The notes beneath the pieces were generated by a model. The model had not been told where the DNA came from, searched no databases, and was given only the letters and a program-made list of their open reading frames with translations. DNA of 64,000 nt from Pseudomonas capsici. Lineage in GTDB: Bacteria; Pseudomonadota; Gammaproteobacteria; Pseudomonadales; Pseudomonadaceae. Within the stretch, counting starts at the first letter, position 1. Every line of letters starts with the position of its first letter. The stretch is from positions 124,001 through 188,000 of the forward strand of contig NZ_JAFGZD010000005.1 in the NCBI RefSeq assembly GCF_017165765.1. The letters run 5' to 3'. Below are positions 50,828 through 61,030 of the stretch, piece by piece. The position numbers and the translations under genes are program-made.

Positions 50828-51712
50828 CTAATTCGTCTCGAAGAATGCCTTGGCATCCTTTATGTACTGCTCACGCAGTTCCGGATCCAGCCAGTTTGCA
50901 TAGAAATGCAGCAGGCTGGTTTCGCGCAATGTGCGCATTTCCCGGTTGATGATTTCCATGGCTTGCCTGCCTTGTGGAGTGTCGGAGCAGCCAATGTGGG
51001 TGAACTGATATTTGGGGGTGTCCTTGACTGGCAGGAAGGCCAGCTCTTCGGGTCTGATCCCCTGCTGCAGGGCCTGGGCCCGGGCTTCGGGCCAATAACT
51101 GATCAGGGCCTGCAGACGTCCCAGGCGTTCCATTTGCAGCAGGCTGCCGATGGCATCGTTGCCATAGTGTTCGCTCAATTCCTGTCGGGGTGTATGGCTG
51201 AGCGCTTCGTCGATCACGCTCCCGTAACTGCGTTCTGCAACGACGCCCAGCCTGATGGTCTTGCTGTCCATCAGCCCCCGCAGGTCGATATGTCCGTCGG
51301 CGATGAACGGGGTGAACAGAGGCATGTCGTCCTTGCGCACCACCAACCCGTTACTGAACACGATATAGGTCGGAATCGAAAACACGATGGTCCTGGCCCG
51401 GGTCGGGGTCCACAGCAGGGTGGGATCGCAGGTCAGGGTCGGATCGTTGAGCATCTGTGTGCCGCGGGCCCGGTTGACCCGCATCAGTACATGCTCATAT
51501 TCGGGCATGCGGGCCGTGAGGATCGGCATGAACAGATCGATAGCGCCCTGGCCCTGATAGGGGCCGGAAAATATTGTCACGGGAGGCATGTCGCGCAGCA
51601 GCCAGATCAAGGTCTCTTTGGCCTGGCCGATGCTGGGTAATCCGGATAACACCAGGATCAGCAGCAATCTGGTCAGACGCGATCCTGCAGACGGCGAGGC
51701 GAGAAAAGGCAT
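50828..51712 (-). CDS. Periplasmic solute-binding-like protein (TIGR02285 type)
   Basis: The 294-residue protein has a signal peptide (about 1–31, cleaving near GQAKE) and an SBP_bac_3-like two-lobed fold: LIWLLRDMPPVTIFSG at the start, ARTIVFSIPTYIVFSNGLVVRK, and the C-terminal YANWLDPELREQYIKD helix. There are no neighbouring permease or ATPase genes, so it is probably not a transport binding protein. Such orphans are often sensory or unassigned. No lipobox is seen. Confidence 0.75.
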   Translation of the reverse strand: MPFLASPSAGSRLTRLLLILVLSGLPSIGQAKETLIWLLRDMPPVTIFSGPYQGQGAIDLFMPILTARMPEYEHVLMRVNRARGTQMLNDPTLTCDPTLLWTPTRARTIVFSIPTYIVFSNGLVVRKDDMPLFTPFIADGHIDLRGLMDSKTIRLGVVAERSYGSVIDEALSHTPRQELSEHYGNDAIGSLLQMERLGRLQALISYWPEARAQALQQGIRPEELAFLPVKDTPKYQFTHIGCSDTPQGRQAMEIINREMRTLRETSLLHFYANWLDPELREQYIKDAKAFFETN

Positions 51713-51959
51713 TCTCTGGTTTCATCCCGAAAAATAGTATTCAAGTGAGCGGACCGTGATTGGATCGTCATGGCCACGATTGCGTCACAAGTGCTTTGGA
51801 CCCGACTTCAATGTCAACAGAGTTGATTTTGCCGAGGCTTAACTTGCATCAATGTGTGCCATCAAGCCAGTGGATTTTGCGTGTCGGGGGCAATGTGGTC
51901 GTTCCACGGGCCGGTATCGGTTAGACTTGCGCCTTTTCCCCGACCCTAGAAGCCCGTTC

Positions 51960-52502
51960 ATGGCCCAGCCGTCCACGACCTATAAATTCGAACTGAACCT
52001 CACCGATCTCGATCGTGGGGTCTATGAAAGCGTCAAGCAGACCATCGCCCGTCATCCGTCCGAGACTGAAGAGCGCATGACCGTGCGTCTGCTGGCCTAT
52101 GCCTTCTGGTACAACGAGCAATTATCTTTCGGTCGTGGCCTGTCTGAAGTAGACGAGCCGGCGCTCTGGGAAAAAAGTCTCGATGACCGTGTCCTGCACT
52201 GGATCGAAGTCGGCCAGCCTGATGCCGAGCGCCTGACCTGGTGTTCGCGTCGTACCGAACGCACCAGCCTGCTGGCCTATGGCAGCCTGCGTGTCTGGGA
52301 AGGCAAGGTGGTTCCGGCGGTCAAGAACCTGAAGAACGTCAACATCGCGGCGGTGCCGCAGGACGTTCTGGAAGCGCTGGCCAAGGACATGCCACGGGTC
52401 ATCAAGTGGGATGTGATGATCAGTGAAGGCACTGTGTTCGTGACCGACGATCGCGGCCAGCACGAAGTGCAGTTGCAGTGGCTGGCGGGTGAGCGCGGCT
52501 GA
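51960..52502 (+). CDS. YaeQ-family protein
   Basis: The ATG at 51960 gives 180 residues, the standard YaeQ length. It starts MAQPSTTYKFELNLTDLDRGVYE and contains the EERMTVRLLAYAFWYNE and WIEVGQPDAERL stretches conserved in the family, whose fold resembles PD-(D/E)XK nucleases. Function is unsettled; in E. coli it has been linked to suppression of RfaH loss. It lies 59 bp upstream of recJ. Confidence 0.92.
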   Translation: MAQPSTTYKFELNLTDLDRGVYESVKQTIARHPSETEERMTVRLLAYAFWYNEQLSFGRGLSEVDEPALWEKSLDDRVLHWIEVGQPDAERLTWCSRRTERTSLLAYGSLRVWEGKVVPAVKNLKNVNIAAVPQDVLEALAKDMPRVIKWDVMISEGTVFVTDDRGQHEVQLQWLAGERG

Positions 52503-52561
52503 TAGCCGGGCCTGAACGACCCGCTCCGATTGTTGAATACACAGAGAATCAGCTGAACCGC

Positions 52562-54277
52562 ATGCGTATCGAACCACGTCTGTTGCCTGACACCCTGCCT
52601 TTTCTTGGCGACCTGCCGCCCCTGCTCACCCGGTTGTACGCCGCACGGGGGGTGATGTCCGAAGATGAACTGGACAAGGTGCTGAAGCGACTGATTCCCT
52701 ATCGAGAGCTCAAGGGCATCGATGCGGCTGTCGATCTGCTGGTGACAGCCCTCAGGGAGCGCCAGCGCATTCTGATAGTGGGGGACTTCGATGCCGACGG
52801 TGCGACGGCCAGTACGGTCGGTGTGCTGGGATTGCGCCTGTTCGGTGCTGCGCATGTGGATTATCTGGTTCCTAACCGCTTCGAGTACGGCTACGGCCTG
52901 ACCCCGGAAATCGTCGAAGTGGCCTTGCAGCGCAAGCCGCAGTTGCTCATCACTGTGGATAACGGCATTTCCAGCGTTGAAGGCGTGGCGGCGGCCAAGG
53001 CGGCGGGGCTGAGCGTGCTGGTGACCGATCACCACTTGCCGGGCCATGAATTGCCGAAAGCCGACGCCATCGTCAACCCGAACCAGCCCGGCTGCACCTT
53101 CCCGAGCAAGTCCCTGGCGGGTGTCGGGGTGATCTTCTACGTATTGATGGCCTTGCGCGTAAAACTGCGTGAGCTCGGTTGGTTCCATGACGGTCAGCAC
53201 GCCGAGCCCAATCTGGCCGACCTGCTTGATCTTGTCGCTCTGGGCAGCGTGGCCGACGTTGTACCGCTGGATGCCAATAACCGCATTCTGGTGCATCAAG
53301 GCCTGATGCGGATTCGCGCCGGTCGCGCCCGGCCGGGGTTGCGTGCCATCCTTGAAGTGGCGGGACGCGACGCTTCGCGTATCACCTCTACCGATCTGGG
53401 ATTCATTCTCGGGCCGCGACTCAATGCTGCAGGGCGTCTGGATGACATCAGCGTGGGGATCGAGTGCCTGCTTTGCGATGACCCGGGGCTGGCGCGGGAA
53501 ATGGCCGTGCAACTTGATGAAATGAATCAGGACCGCAAGTCCATCGAACAGGGCATGCAGCGCGAGGCGCTGGCGCTGCTTGAAGACCTGACGGTCGAGT
53601 CCATGCCGTTCGGCCTGTGCCTGTTCAAGCCGGACTGGCACCAGGGGGTGATCGGTATCCTGGCTTCGCGCCTGAAAGAGCGTTATCACCGCCCGACCAT
53701 TGCCTTCGCCAGTGCCGGGGAGGGCATGCTCAAGGGCTCGGCCCGTTCGGTGCCGGGTTTCCATATCCGCGACGCGCTGGATGCAGTTGCCGCACGCCAT
53801 CCGGAGCTGATCAGCAAGTTCGGCGGGCATGCCATGGCGGCTGGCCTGTCATTGCCCGAAGCGAACTTTCCGATGTTTGCCGAGGCATTCGATCTGGAAG
53901 TGCGTCGCCAGCTCAATGAAGACGACCTTACCGGGCGTCTGTTGTCCGATGGAACGCTGGCGGTCGAGGAATTCAATCTGGATCTGGCCCGCGAGCTGCG
54001 CAATGCAGGGCCATGGGGGCAACACTTTCCTGAGCCTTTGTTTCACGGCGTCTTTCGCCTGGTGAATAACTACATCGTCGGCAAGAAGCATCTGAAAATG
54101 GTGCTTGAAACCGAGTGCGGCAGTACCCGGCTGGATGCCATTGCTTTTGGCATCGACCTCGAAAAATGGCCGGTTCAAGGGCAGTGCAAGGTCGAAGTGG
54201 CCTACCGGCTGGATCTCAACGAATATCGCGGCAACGAAACGGTGCAGTTGATCGTGACTCATATCGCCATGCGTTGA
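52562..54277 (+). CDS. recJ: Single-strand-DNA-specific exonuclease RecJ
   Basis: The 571-residue protein has all DHH-family motifs: GDFDADGATAS (motif I), ITVDNGISS, TDHHLPGH (DHH), VALGSVADVVPL, and the DHHA1 GSARSVPGFHI and SKFGGHAMAAG regions. It degrades 5' single-strand ends during recombination, mismatch and base-excision repair. A possible partner, dsbC/xerD, is elsewhere in this window (39.6–41.4 kb), unlike E. coli where xerD–dsbC–recJ are adjacent. Confidence 0.97.
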   Translation: MRIEPRLLPDTLPFLGDLPPLLTRLYAARGVMSEDELDKVLKRLIPYRELKGIDAAVDLLVTALRERQRILIVGDFDADGATASTVGVLGLRLFGAAHVDYLVPNRFEYGYGLTPEIVEVALQRKPQLLITVDNGISSVEGVAAAKAAGLSVLVTDHHLPGHELPKADAIVNPNQPGCTFPSKSLAGVGVIFYVLMALRVKLRELGWFHDGQHAEPNLADLLDLVALGSVADVVPLDANNRILVHQGLMRIRAGRARPGLRAILEVAGRDASRITSTDLGFILGPRLNAAGRLDDISVGIECLLCDDPGLAREMAVQLDEMNQDRKSIEQGMQREALALLEDLTVESMPFGLCLFKPDWHQGVIGILASRLKERYHRPTIAFASAGEGMLKGSARSVPGFHIRDALDAVAARHPELISKFGGHAMAAGLSLPEANFPMFAEAFDLEVRRQLNEDDLTGRLLSDGTLAVEEFNLDLARELRNAGPWGQHFPEPLFHGVFRLVNNYIVGKKHLKMVLETECGSTRLDAIAFGIDLEKWPVQGQCKVEVAYRLDLNEYRGNETVQLIVTHIAMR

Positions 54278-54359
54278 ACCAGACTCTCTCTCGGGTTGTC
54301 GACTAGTCTCTGAAGACACAAAACAGTCCAGCGCCTGATTTTCAACCTGAGAGGTCGCC

Positions 54360-55466
54360 ATGAGCCTGCTGCTTGAACCCTACACCCTTCGCCAGCTCAA
54401 ACTGCCCAATCGCATCGCTGTTTCGCCCATGTGCCAGTACTCCAGCGTCGATGGCCTGGCCAACGACTGGCATCTGGTCCACCTGGGCAGCCGTGCCGTG
54501 GGTGGCGCAGGGCTGGTGTTCAGCGAAGCCGTTGCCGTGACCGAGGATGGTCGTATCACGGCCCAGGATCTGGGGCTGTGGAACGATGAACAGATCGAAC
54601 CCCTGCAGCGCATCACCCGTTTCATCACATCCCAGGGCTCGGTGCCAGGTATCCAGTTAGCCCACGCCGGACGCAAGGCCAGTACCTGGCGCCCCTGGCT
54701 GGGCAAGCATGGCAGCGTGCCCGAGGGTGAAGGTGGCTGGAAACCCTGGGGGCCATCGGCCATTGCCTTCGATCCGCAACACACGGCTCCGGTACAACTG
54801 AGCGAAAGCCAGATTCAGGGCCTGATCCAGTCCTTCGTCGACGCTGCCCGTCGCGCCTTGATCGCAGGCTTCAAGGTGGTCGAGGTTCACGCTGCTCATG
54901 GCTATCTGCTGCATCAATTCCTGTCGCCATTGAGCAATCAGCGCACCGACCAGTATGGCGGCTCGTTTGAAAACCGTATTCGCCTGACGCTGCAAGTGAC
55001 CGAAGCCGTGAGGGATATCTGGCCGCAAGAATTGCCGCTGTTTGTCCGCGTATCGGCCACCGACTGGGTGGAAGACGGCTGGAACCCTGACGAAACGGTA
55101 GAACTGGCGCGACGCCTTAAAGCCCTGGGAGTCGATCTGATCGACGTCTCATCGGGCGGCACTTCGGCCAATGCGGAAATCCCGGTCGGCCCCGGTTACC
55201 AGACGCGCTTTGCCGAACGTGTGCGCAAGGAGTCGGGGATTGCCACCGGCACGGTCGGGCTGATTACCGAGCCTGCACAGGCCGAACATATCCTGCGCAC
55301 CGGTCAGGCTGACATTATCCTGTTGGCGCGTGAGTTGTTGCGCGACCCGTACTGGCCATTGCATGCCGATGACGATCTGGGCGGGCGCAAGGCGGTCTGG
55401 CCGGCGCAGTATCAGCGTGCAACCCACCGTGACCAGCCGATCCACGAGTCCGACCTGCGGGACTGA
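54360..55466 (+). CDS. XenA/YqjM-type ene-reductase (Old Yellow Enzyme family)
   Basis: This 368-residue FMN enzyme belongs to the thermophilic-like/YqjM–XenA class: PMCQYSS with the flavin-tuning C25, IQLAHAGRKAS, VEVHAAHGYLLHQFLSPLSNQRTD (the substrate His pair) and LLARELLRDPYWPL. It reduces activated alkenes and some nitro-aromatics with NAD(P)H. It is not of the same subgroup as the enzyme at 10498. No regulator gene adjoins. Confidence 0.92.
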   Translation: MSLLLEPYTLRQLKLPNRIAVSPMCQYSSVDGLANDWHLVHLGSRAVGGAGLVFSEAVAVTEDGRITAQDLGLWNDEQIEPLQRITRFITSQGSVPGIQLAHAGRKASTWRPWLGKHGSVPEGEGGWKPWGPSAIAFDPQHTAPVQLSESQIQGLIQSFVDAARRALIAGFKVVEVHAAHGYLLHQFLSPLSNQRTDQYGGSFENRIRLTLQVTEAVRDIWPQELPLFVRVSATDWVEDGWNPDETVELARRLKALGVDLIDVSSGGTSANAEIPVGPGYQTRFAERVRKESGIATGTVGLITEPAQAEHILRTGQADIILLARELLRDPYWPLHADDDLGGRKAVWPAQYQRATHRDQPIHESDLRD

Positions 55467-55484
55467 ACACACCGGCACAGGGGC

Positions 55485-57554
55485 TCAGCAAGGCTCCTGT
55501 GCCGGTCCATCCAGTAGTTCAGTGATACGGTTGCTCAGTGTGGTGATTGCAAATGGCTTGATCAGCACATGCATGCCCGGTTCAAGAGTGTCCTGCTCCA
55601 GGGCTGCGTTCTCGGCGTAACCGGTCACGAACAGCACTTTCAGCTCAGGACGCACGGTCCTGGCCGCATCGGCCACCTGACGGCCATTCATGCCGCCGGG
55701 CAGGCCGACATCGGTAATCAACAGATCAATGGTTGCCCTGGATTGCAGGATCACCAGGGCTGCGGCTCCGTGCTCGGCCTGCAGAACGTTGTAGCCCTGT
55801 TCCAGGAGCACTTCGCTCATCAGCGAGCGCACGGCCGGTTCGTCGTCTACCACCAGTATGGTTTCGCCGCCTGCGCTCGGTACGAGCGGGGTCTCGAGGC
55901 TGTTGTCATGTTCGACAGGCTCGCTGTCACCCAGGAACTGCGGCAGAAGAATGCAGATTTTCGACCCTTTGCCGGGCCGGGAATCGATACTGACACCGCC
56001 GCCGGATTGCCGGGCAAAGCCATAGATCATCGACAGGCCAAGACCTGTGCCCATGCCGATGGGCTTGGTCGTGAAGAACGGGTCGAATGCCCTGGCGACC
56101 ACTTCTTCAGTCATCCCGGTGCCGTTATCGCTGACACAGAGTGCCACGTAATGCCCGGCGACCATTTCGTATCTGGCAGCCGTCGCATCGTCCAGATAGC
56201 GATTGGCGGTCTCGATCTTCAGGGTGCCGCCGTCCGGCATGGCATCTCTGGCATTGATGCACAGGTTGAGCAGCGAGTTTTCCAGTTGATGGGGGTCGAC
56301 CATGGTCGACCACAGGTCGTGGGTGCGCAGGACCTGCATGTCGATGGCCGGGCCTACGGTGCGGTTGATCAGTTCTTCCATGCCCGCCACCAGATGATCG
56401 ACATGGGTGGCTTTGGGTGCCAGGGTCTGGCGGCGGGAGAATGCCAGCAGCCGATGGGTGAGGGCGGCGGCACGTCTTGAACCTTCAAGGGCGCTGGAGA
56501 TATAGCGGCCCAGGTCTGTACGACCCTGATTCACCCGCGACTGAAGCAATTCGATATTGCCTGTGATACCCATCAACAGGTTATTGAAGTCATGGGCCAG
56601 GCCGCCGGTCAGTTGCCCGACCGCCTCCATCTTCTGCGACTGGCGCAGGGCCTCTTCGGCAATGCGCAGGGCTTCGGAGTGCATTTTCTCATGGGTGATG
56701 TGCTTGCCCAGGGCGAAGACCAGGCCGCTGCCCGGCGCGGAGGTCCAGCCGATCCAGCGATAACTGCCATCCTTGTGCATGTAGCGGTTTTCAAACAATG
56801 GCAGCACATTGCCGATGGCATGCTTCAGGGCGTCCCGGGTTCTGGAAATATCGTCAGGGTGAACCAGATCCAGAATCGAGTTCCCGATCAGTTCCCGGGG
56901 CTCTCGTCCCAGTATTTCGCCCCATGCCGGGTTTACCCGCAGGAAATGCCCCTTGAGGTCGAGCATCGCCAGCAGGTCCGGGGAAATATCCCAGAAGGTA
57001 TTGAGTTCGGCAGTCCGCTGTTCGAGCTTGGCGGTCTGCTGCTTTTCCAGTTCGATCAGGTCGTCGATCAGGTTCTGGCGTTTCTGCTCGCTGGATTCCA
57101 GTGCCTGTTTATCCAGCACATAGCGGGTGGTTTCCTTGGTGATGCAGAACATGCCGACAGTCACGCCGTGTTCATCGATCAGCGGAGAAAAGGAAAACGA
57201 CCACCAGGTCTGCTCGGGCTCGCCATAGCGAGCCATGGTCAGTGGCATGTCCTTGTACTGGCAGGTCTTGCCGGCCAGAGCGTCCTGCACCATGGGCGCT
57301 ACCTGATCCCAGACATCGGACCACAGATTCGTGGCTTTCGCGCCGATGGCATTGTCCTTGCGCGGGCCGAGAATGGGGGTGTAGGTGTCGTTATGGAAGA
57401 AGATCAGTTCCGGTCCCCACAGCAGATACATCGACTCCGGCGAGTTCAGAATCAGATTCAACGCGGTTTTCAATGAGGCAGGCCACTGTTCTACCGGCCC
57501 CAGGGAAGTCTGGCTCCAGTCCTTGTTTCTTATCGTCCGGGCCGTTTCGCTCAT
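55485..57554 (-). CDS. PAS-containing hybrid histidine kinase with C-terminal receiver
   Basis: From the ATG at 57554 ([20 protein letters not shown]) the protein has 689 residues; a GTG at 57611 would add 19. No membrane helices, so it is soluble. An N-terminal PAS-like module starting [14 protein letters not shown] (common in bacterial PAS kinases) is followed by a coiled-coil-like linker. A second PAS (about 190–310), HisKA with [11 protein letters not shown], HATPase (N box [18 protein letters not shown]) and a C-terminal receiver with phospho-Asp in [11 protein letters not shown] complete it. No separate regulator gene is adjacent, so the receiver may pass phosphate to a distant Hpt. The signal is unknown. 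Confidence 0.9.
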   Translation of the reverse strand: MSETARTIRNKDWSQTSLGPVEQWPASLKTALNLILNSPESMYLLWGPELIFFHNDTYTPILGPRKDNAIGAKATNLWSDVWDQVAPMVQDALAGKTCQYKDMPLTMARYGEPEQTWWSFSFSPLIDEHGVTVGMFCITKETTRYVLDKQALESSEQKRQNLIDDLIELEKQQTAKLEQRTAELNTFWDISPDLLAMLDLKGHFLRVNPAWGEILGREPRELIGNSILDLVHPDDISRTRDALKHAIGNVLPLFENRYMHKDGSYRWIGWTSAPGSGLVFALGKHITHEKMHSEALRIAEEALRQSQKMEAVGQLTGGLAHDFNNLLMGITGNIELLQSRVNQGRTDLGRYISSALEGSRRAAALTHRLLAFSRRQTLAPKATHVDHLVAGMEELINRTVGPAIDMQVLRTHDLWSTMVDPHQLENSLLNLCINARDAMPDGGTLKIETANRYLDDATAARYEMVAGHYVALCVSDNGTGMTEEVVARAFDPFFTTKPIGMGTGLGLSMIYGFARQSGGGVSIDSRPGKGSKICILLPQFLGDSEPVEHDNSLETPLVPSAGGETILVVDDEPAVRSLMSEVLLEQGYNVLQAEHGAAALVILQSRATIDLLITDVGLPGGMNGRQVADAARTVRPELKVLFVTGYAENAALEQDTLEPGMHVLIKPFAITTLSNRITELLDGPAQEPC

Positions 57555-57868
57555 GCCCGCTGGAAAACCAATGCTTGACGTCACTTCAGGCAAGCTCCGG
57601 TAAAGCAGCACGGGTGGGATGGCGTATTCATGGTATGTCTGGAATCTTTTATCGATGCGCCCGGATGGGCGCGTGATGTCTCTGGGTGAGTTGACCTTTG
57701 AAATGGATCAGGGTTGCACGGGTTGCGGTTTAACTTTTCAGACATGTAAGGAGTACGCAGTATCACATCACCTGCAACATTCAGATGCACACCTTGAATC
57801 ATCCCGGTGAGACTTCCCGTTAACCTGCGTGTCAATGAATCATCTGACAGGACCTGTGGAGGTTTCTC

Positions 57869-58609
57869 ATGAACACGCGTGGTTTGCTTGACCAGTTGCT
57901 CAAGTCCGGACAAAACATGTTGCAAGACAAGGTAAGCGGCAAGTCCGGCAAGCGATCTTCCGGTAGCGACGCGTTGGTAAACGGCCTGGGCAGCCTGCTT
58001 TCGGGCTCGAAGGCCGGCGGCAAGAGCGGCGGTCTGGGCAGTTTGCTGTCCGGTGCGGGCGGCGGTGCCCTGGCGGCCGGAGCCATGAGCCTGCTCAAGG
58101 GCAAACGCTCCGGAATGGGCGGCAAAGTCTTGACCTATGGCGGTCTGGCCGCGCTGGGTGTACTAGCCTACAAGGCTTACAGCAACTGGCAGGCCAGTCA
58201 GGGTGTGACAGCCCAGCGTGAGCCTCAGACCATCGACCGCTTGCCCGAACCTCAGGCCGAAGAACACAGCCAGGCCATCCTGCGGGCTCTGGTGGCGGCA
58301 GCCAAGGCTGACGGCCATGTCGACGAGCGTGAGCGCGAACTGATCGAAGGCGAATTCAGCAAGCTGAGCAACGATCACGAACTGCAGCACTGGCTGCATG
58401 CCGAACTGAACAAGCCGCTTGACCCTTCGGAAGTGGCGCGTGCTGCTAAAACACCGGAAATGGCGGCCGAGATGTATATCGCCAGTGTGATTCTGGTGGA
58501 TCAGGAGCACTTCATGGAAAGAGCCTACCTTGACGAACTGGCCCGCCAGTTGAAGCTGGCTCCGGGCCTCAAGTCCGAGCTGGAGGAGCAGGTGCGTCAG
58601 GCCCAATAA
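57869..58609 (+). CDS. TerB/DUF533 (YebE-like) protein
   Basis: The 246-residue protein starts MNTRGLLDQLLKSGQNML, follows a strong GGAGG site, and has a low-complexity Gly/Ser-rich region (about residues 25–85), a hydrophobic segment at about 90–101 (VLTYGGLAALGVLAYKAY) and the DUF533 domain with the AKADGHVDERERELIEGEF acidic TerB-like helix. Function unknown; it is not tied to tellurite genes here. Confidence 0.88.
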   Translation: MNTRGLLDQLLKSGQNMLQDKVSGKSGKRSSGSDALVNGLGSLLSGSKAGGKSGGLGSLLSGAGGGALAAGAMSLLKGKRSGMGGKVLTYGGLAALGVLAYKAYSNWQASQGVTAQREPQTIDRLPEPQAEEHSQAILRALVAAAKADGHVDERERELIEGEFSKLSNDHELQHWLHAELNKPLDPSEVARAAKTPEMAAEMYIASVILVDQEHFMERAYLDELARQLKLAPGLKSELEEQVRQAQ

Positions 58610-58861
58610 ATGACTGAACAGAGGCGAGGGCTATGGCACTGCCGATAGCCCTCCGGATGACAGAGCTGACCTGGATTCCCACATCTTCTTCTGCCAGCCC
58701 GGATTTCCGGGCGGCCCCGCCAATATCGCCACTTTCAATTTCCTTTTCCTGCAACACGCTAATACATAAAAGGCTGGGCTATACTCAGGCCGCTTGGACC
58801 GTCTGTCGGTCCGCTTCTTGAACACGGCTAGATGCCGTTGTTGAACTCTTGAGGACTGACT

Positions 58862-60484
58862 GTGAAGAACTGGACTCTGCGCCAAAGGATTTTGGCGAGT
58901 TTTGCCGTCATCATCGCGATCATGCTGTTGATGGTGGTTGTGTCTTACTCGCGCTTGTTGTCGATTGAGTCCAGCGAGGAACAGGTTCGCCTCGATGCGC
59001 TTCCGGGTGTCTACTACAGCACTCTGGTGCGCAGTTCCTGGGGCGAAAGCTACATTCGTACCCTGGAGTTGATCGGCGAAGGCCGGGCACGACCGCTGAC
59101 CAAGCAGGAGCAGGACCAGTTCGAAGGGTTCGACGATTATCTTCAGGCCCAGATCGACGGTTACAAGAAGTCCATTTTCGACGATGCCGAAAGAGCCAAC
59201 TTCGCTCTGTTCGAGAAGCGGCGCGAAATCTACAGTCGCTTGCTCAAGGAGGTCCATGCTTCCTATGGCTCGGGCGACTATGCCAAGGCACGTGCCGAGT
59301 TCTATGAGCAGGTGAACCCGGTCTGGAGCGAAGGCCGCAAACAACTCAACGATATTATCGTCGCCAACAAACTGCTGGCCGACAAGGCGACCGAGAACAT
59401 TGTCACTGCCGTTCTGGGGGCCAAGATCAGCATGGTCTTTTCCTTGTTGATCGCGATCATGGCGGCTGGTGCCTGTGGCCTGCTGCTGATGCGCTCGATT
59501 ACCTCGCCGATGCAGCTTATCGTGAAAATCCTCGACACCATGCGCACCGGCGATCTGAGTTCTCGTCTGAATCTGGCGCGCAAGGATGAGTTCAACACGG
59601 TGGAAACCGGCTTCAACGACATGATGACCGAGCTGACCGCTCTGGTTGCCCAGGCGCAGCGTTCCTCGGTTCAGGTCACCACCTCCGTGACCGAAATCGC
59701 CGCCACTTCGCGCCAGCAACAGGCCACTGCCACTGAAACCGCTGCCACGACCACCGAAATCGGCGCGACCTCCCGGGAAATTGCAGCCACCTCCCGTGAT
59801 CTGGTGCGCACCATGAATGAAGTCACCTCGGCTGCCGATCAGGCTTCGGTGTTGGCCGGTTCCGGCCAGCAAGGGCTGGCGCGCATGGAAGACACCATGC
59901 ATCAGGTGATGGGCGCGGCCAGTCTGGTCAACTCCAAGCTGGCGATCCTCAACGAGAAGGCGGGCAACATCAATCAGGTGGTGGTGACCATCGTCAAGGT
60001 CGCCGACCAGACCAACCTGTTGTCGCTCAACGCCGCCATCGAGGCCGAGAAGGCCGGTGAGTATGGTCGCGGTTTTGCGGTGGTTGCTACCGAGGTGCGG
60101 CGTCTGGCCGACCAGACCGCGGTCGCCACCTACGACATCGAGCAGATGGTTCGCGAGATCCAGTCGGCGGTGTCCGCCGGGGTGATGGGGATGGACAAGT
60201 TCTCCGAGGAGGTGCGCCGCGGCATGTTCGAAGTTACGCAGGTGGGCGAGCAGCTTTCGCAGATCATTCATCAGGTCCAGGCTCTGGCACCGCGGGTGCT
60301 GATGGTCAACGAGGGGATGCAGGCCCAGGCCACGGGTGCCGAACAGATCAATCAGGCCTTGGTGCAACTGGCCGATGCCAGCAGCCAGACTGTCGAGTCA
60401 TTGCGTCAAGCCAGTTTCGCCATCGACGAGTTGAGTCAGGTCGCGGTAGGGCTGCGCAGTGGCGTATCGCGTTTCAAAGTCTGA
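58862..60484 (+). CDS. wspA: WspA-type methyl-accepting chemotaxis protein
   Basis: A GTG start with GAGGA seven bases upstream gives 540 residues. Two membrane helices (about 12–32 and 190–213) flank a periplasmic 4-helix-bundle domain; a HAMP domain follows. The cytoplasmic signalling domain has the tip sequence [20 protein letters not shown] and the continuing [29 protein letters not shown]. The AVATYDI and following [13 protein letters not shown] stretch are WspA-specific. It senses surface contact and feeds WspE to raise c-di-GMP through WspR. Followed immediately by wspB–wspC–wspD–wspE. Confidence 0.93.
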   Translation: MKNWTLRQRILASFAVIIAIMLLMVVVSYSRLLSIESSEEQVRLDALPGVYYSTLVRSSWGESYIRTLELIGEGRARPLTKQEQDQFEGFDDYLQAQIDGYKKSIFDDAERANFALFEKRREIYSRLLKEVHASYGSGDYAKARAEFYEQVNPVWSEGRKQLNDIIVANKLLADKATENIVTAVLGAKISMVFSLLIAIMAAGACGLLLMRSITSPMQLIVKILDTMRTGDLSSRLNLARKDEFNTVETGFNDMMTELTALVAQAQRSSVQVTTSVTEIAATSRQQQATATETAATTTEIGATSREIAATSRDLVRTMNEVTSAADQASVLAGSGQQGLARMEDTMHQVMGAASLVNSKLAILNEKAGNINQVVVTIVKVADQTNLLSLNAAIEAEKAGEYGRGFAVVATEVRRLADQTAVATYDIEQMVREIQSAVSAGVMGMDKFSEEVRRGMFEVTQVGEQLSQIIHQVQALAPRVLMVNEGMQAQATGAEQINQALVQLADASSQTVESLRQASFAIDELSQVAVGLRSGVSRFKV

Positions 60485-60493
60485 GTCCGGGCC

Positions 60494-61030
60494 ATGATGG
60501 ATCTCTCACCCAAACGCCAGGGCCCAGCGGCTGTCGCGAACAAGCTGTTTCTGTTGTTTCGCATCGGCGAGGAGCGTTACGCGCTGGAGGCCATCGAGAT
60601 CTCCGAAATCCTGCCGCGCGTGAAACTCAAGGCTATCGCTCATGTGCCTCATTGGGTTGCAGGAATTTTTGCCCACCGTGGCGAAATCGTGCCGGTCATC
60701 GATATCAGTGCCCTGAGTTCCGGGCAGGCGGCACCTGCGCGCACCAGTACCCGTATGGTGCTGGTGCATTATCGCCATGACGCGGAGCATCCGGCACAGT
60801 TGCTCGGACTTATCCTGGAACAGGCGACCGAGACCTTGCGCTGCCCGGTTTCGGAGTTCAAGGAATACGGCCTGGAAAACCGTCTGGCACCTTATCTGGG
60901 GCCGGTCAGGGAGGACGAACAGGGACTGCTGCAATGGATTCACGTTCAGGAGTTGTTGACCGAGCCCGTGCGTGAATTGCTGTATCCGATACCTCCGCTT
61001 GATCTTGAGCTTCTTGAGGATGCGCCATGA
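60494..61030 (+). CDS. wspB: CheW-like coupling protein WspB
   Basis: The 178-residue protein has a CheW domain from about residue 15 to 160 (LFRIGEERYALEAIEISEIL start; VPHWVAGIFAHRGEIVPVID at the receptor/kinase interface). It links WspA to WspE. Its stop overlaps the wspC start (ATGA). A second CheW-type gene, wspD, lies two genes downstream, as in Wsp operons. Confidence 0.92.
   Translation: MMDLSPKRQGPAAVANKLFLLFRIGEERYALEAIEISEILPRVKLKAIAHVPHWVAGIFAHRGEIVPVIDISALSSGQAAPARTSTRMVLVHYRHDAEHPAQLLGLILEQATETLRCPVSEFKEYGLENRLAPYLGPVREDEQGLLQWIHVQELLTEPVRELLYPIPPLDLELLEDAP

Noticed and set aside
52277..53830. A 517-codon minus-strand frame over recJ and yaeQ
   Set aside because: Antisense to two clear genes; no ribosome-binding site or domain.
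58631..60367. A 578-codon minus-strand frame over wspA
   Set aside because: It lies antisense to a clear chemoreceptor gene and has shadow-type composition (repeated HH/GQ/LL words); no domain recognised.
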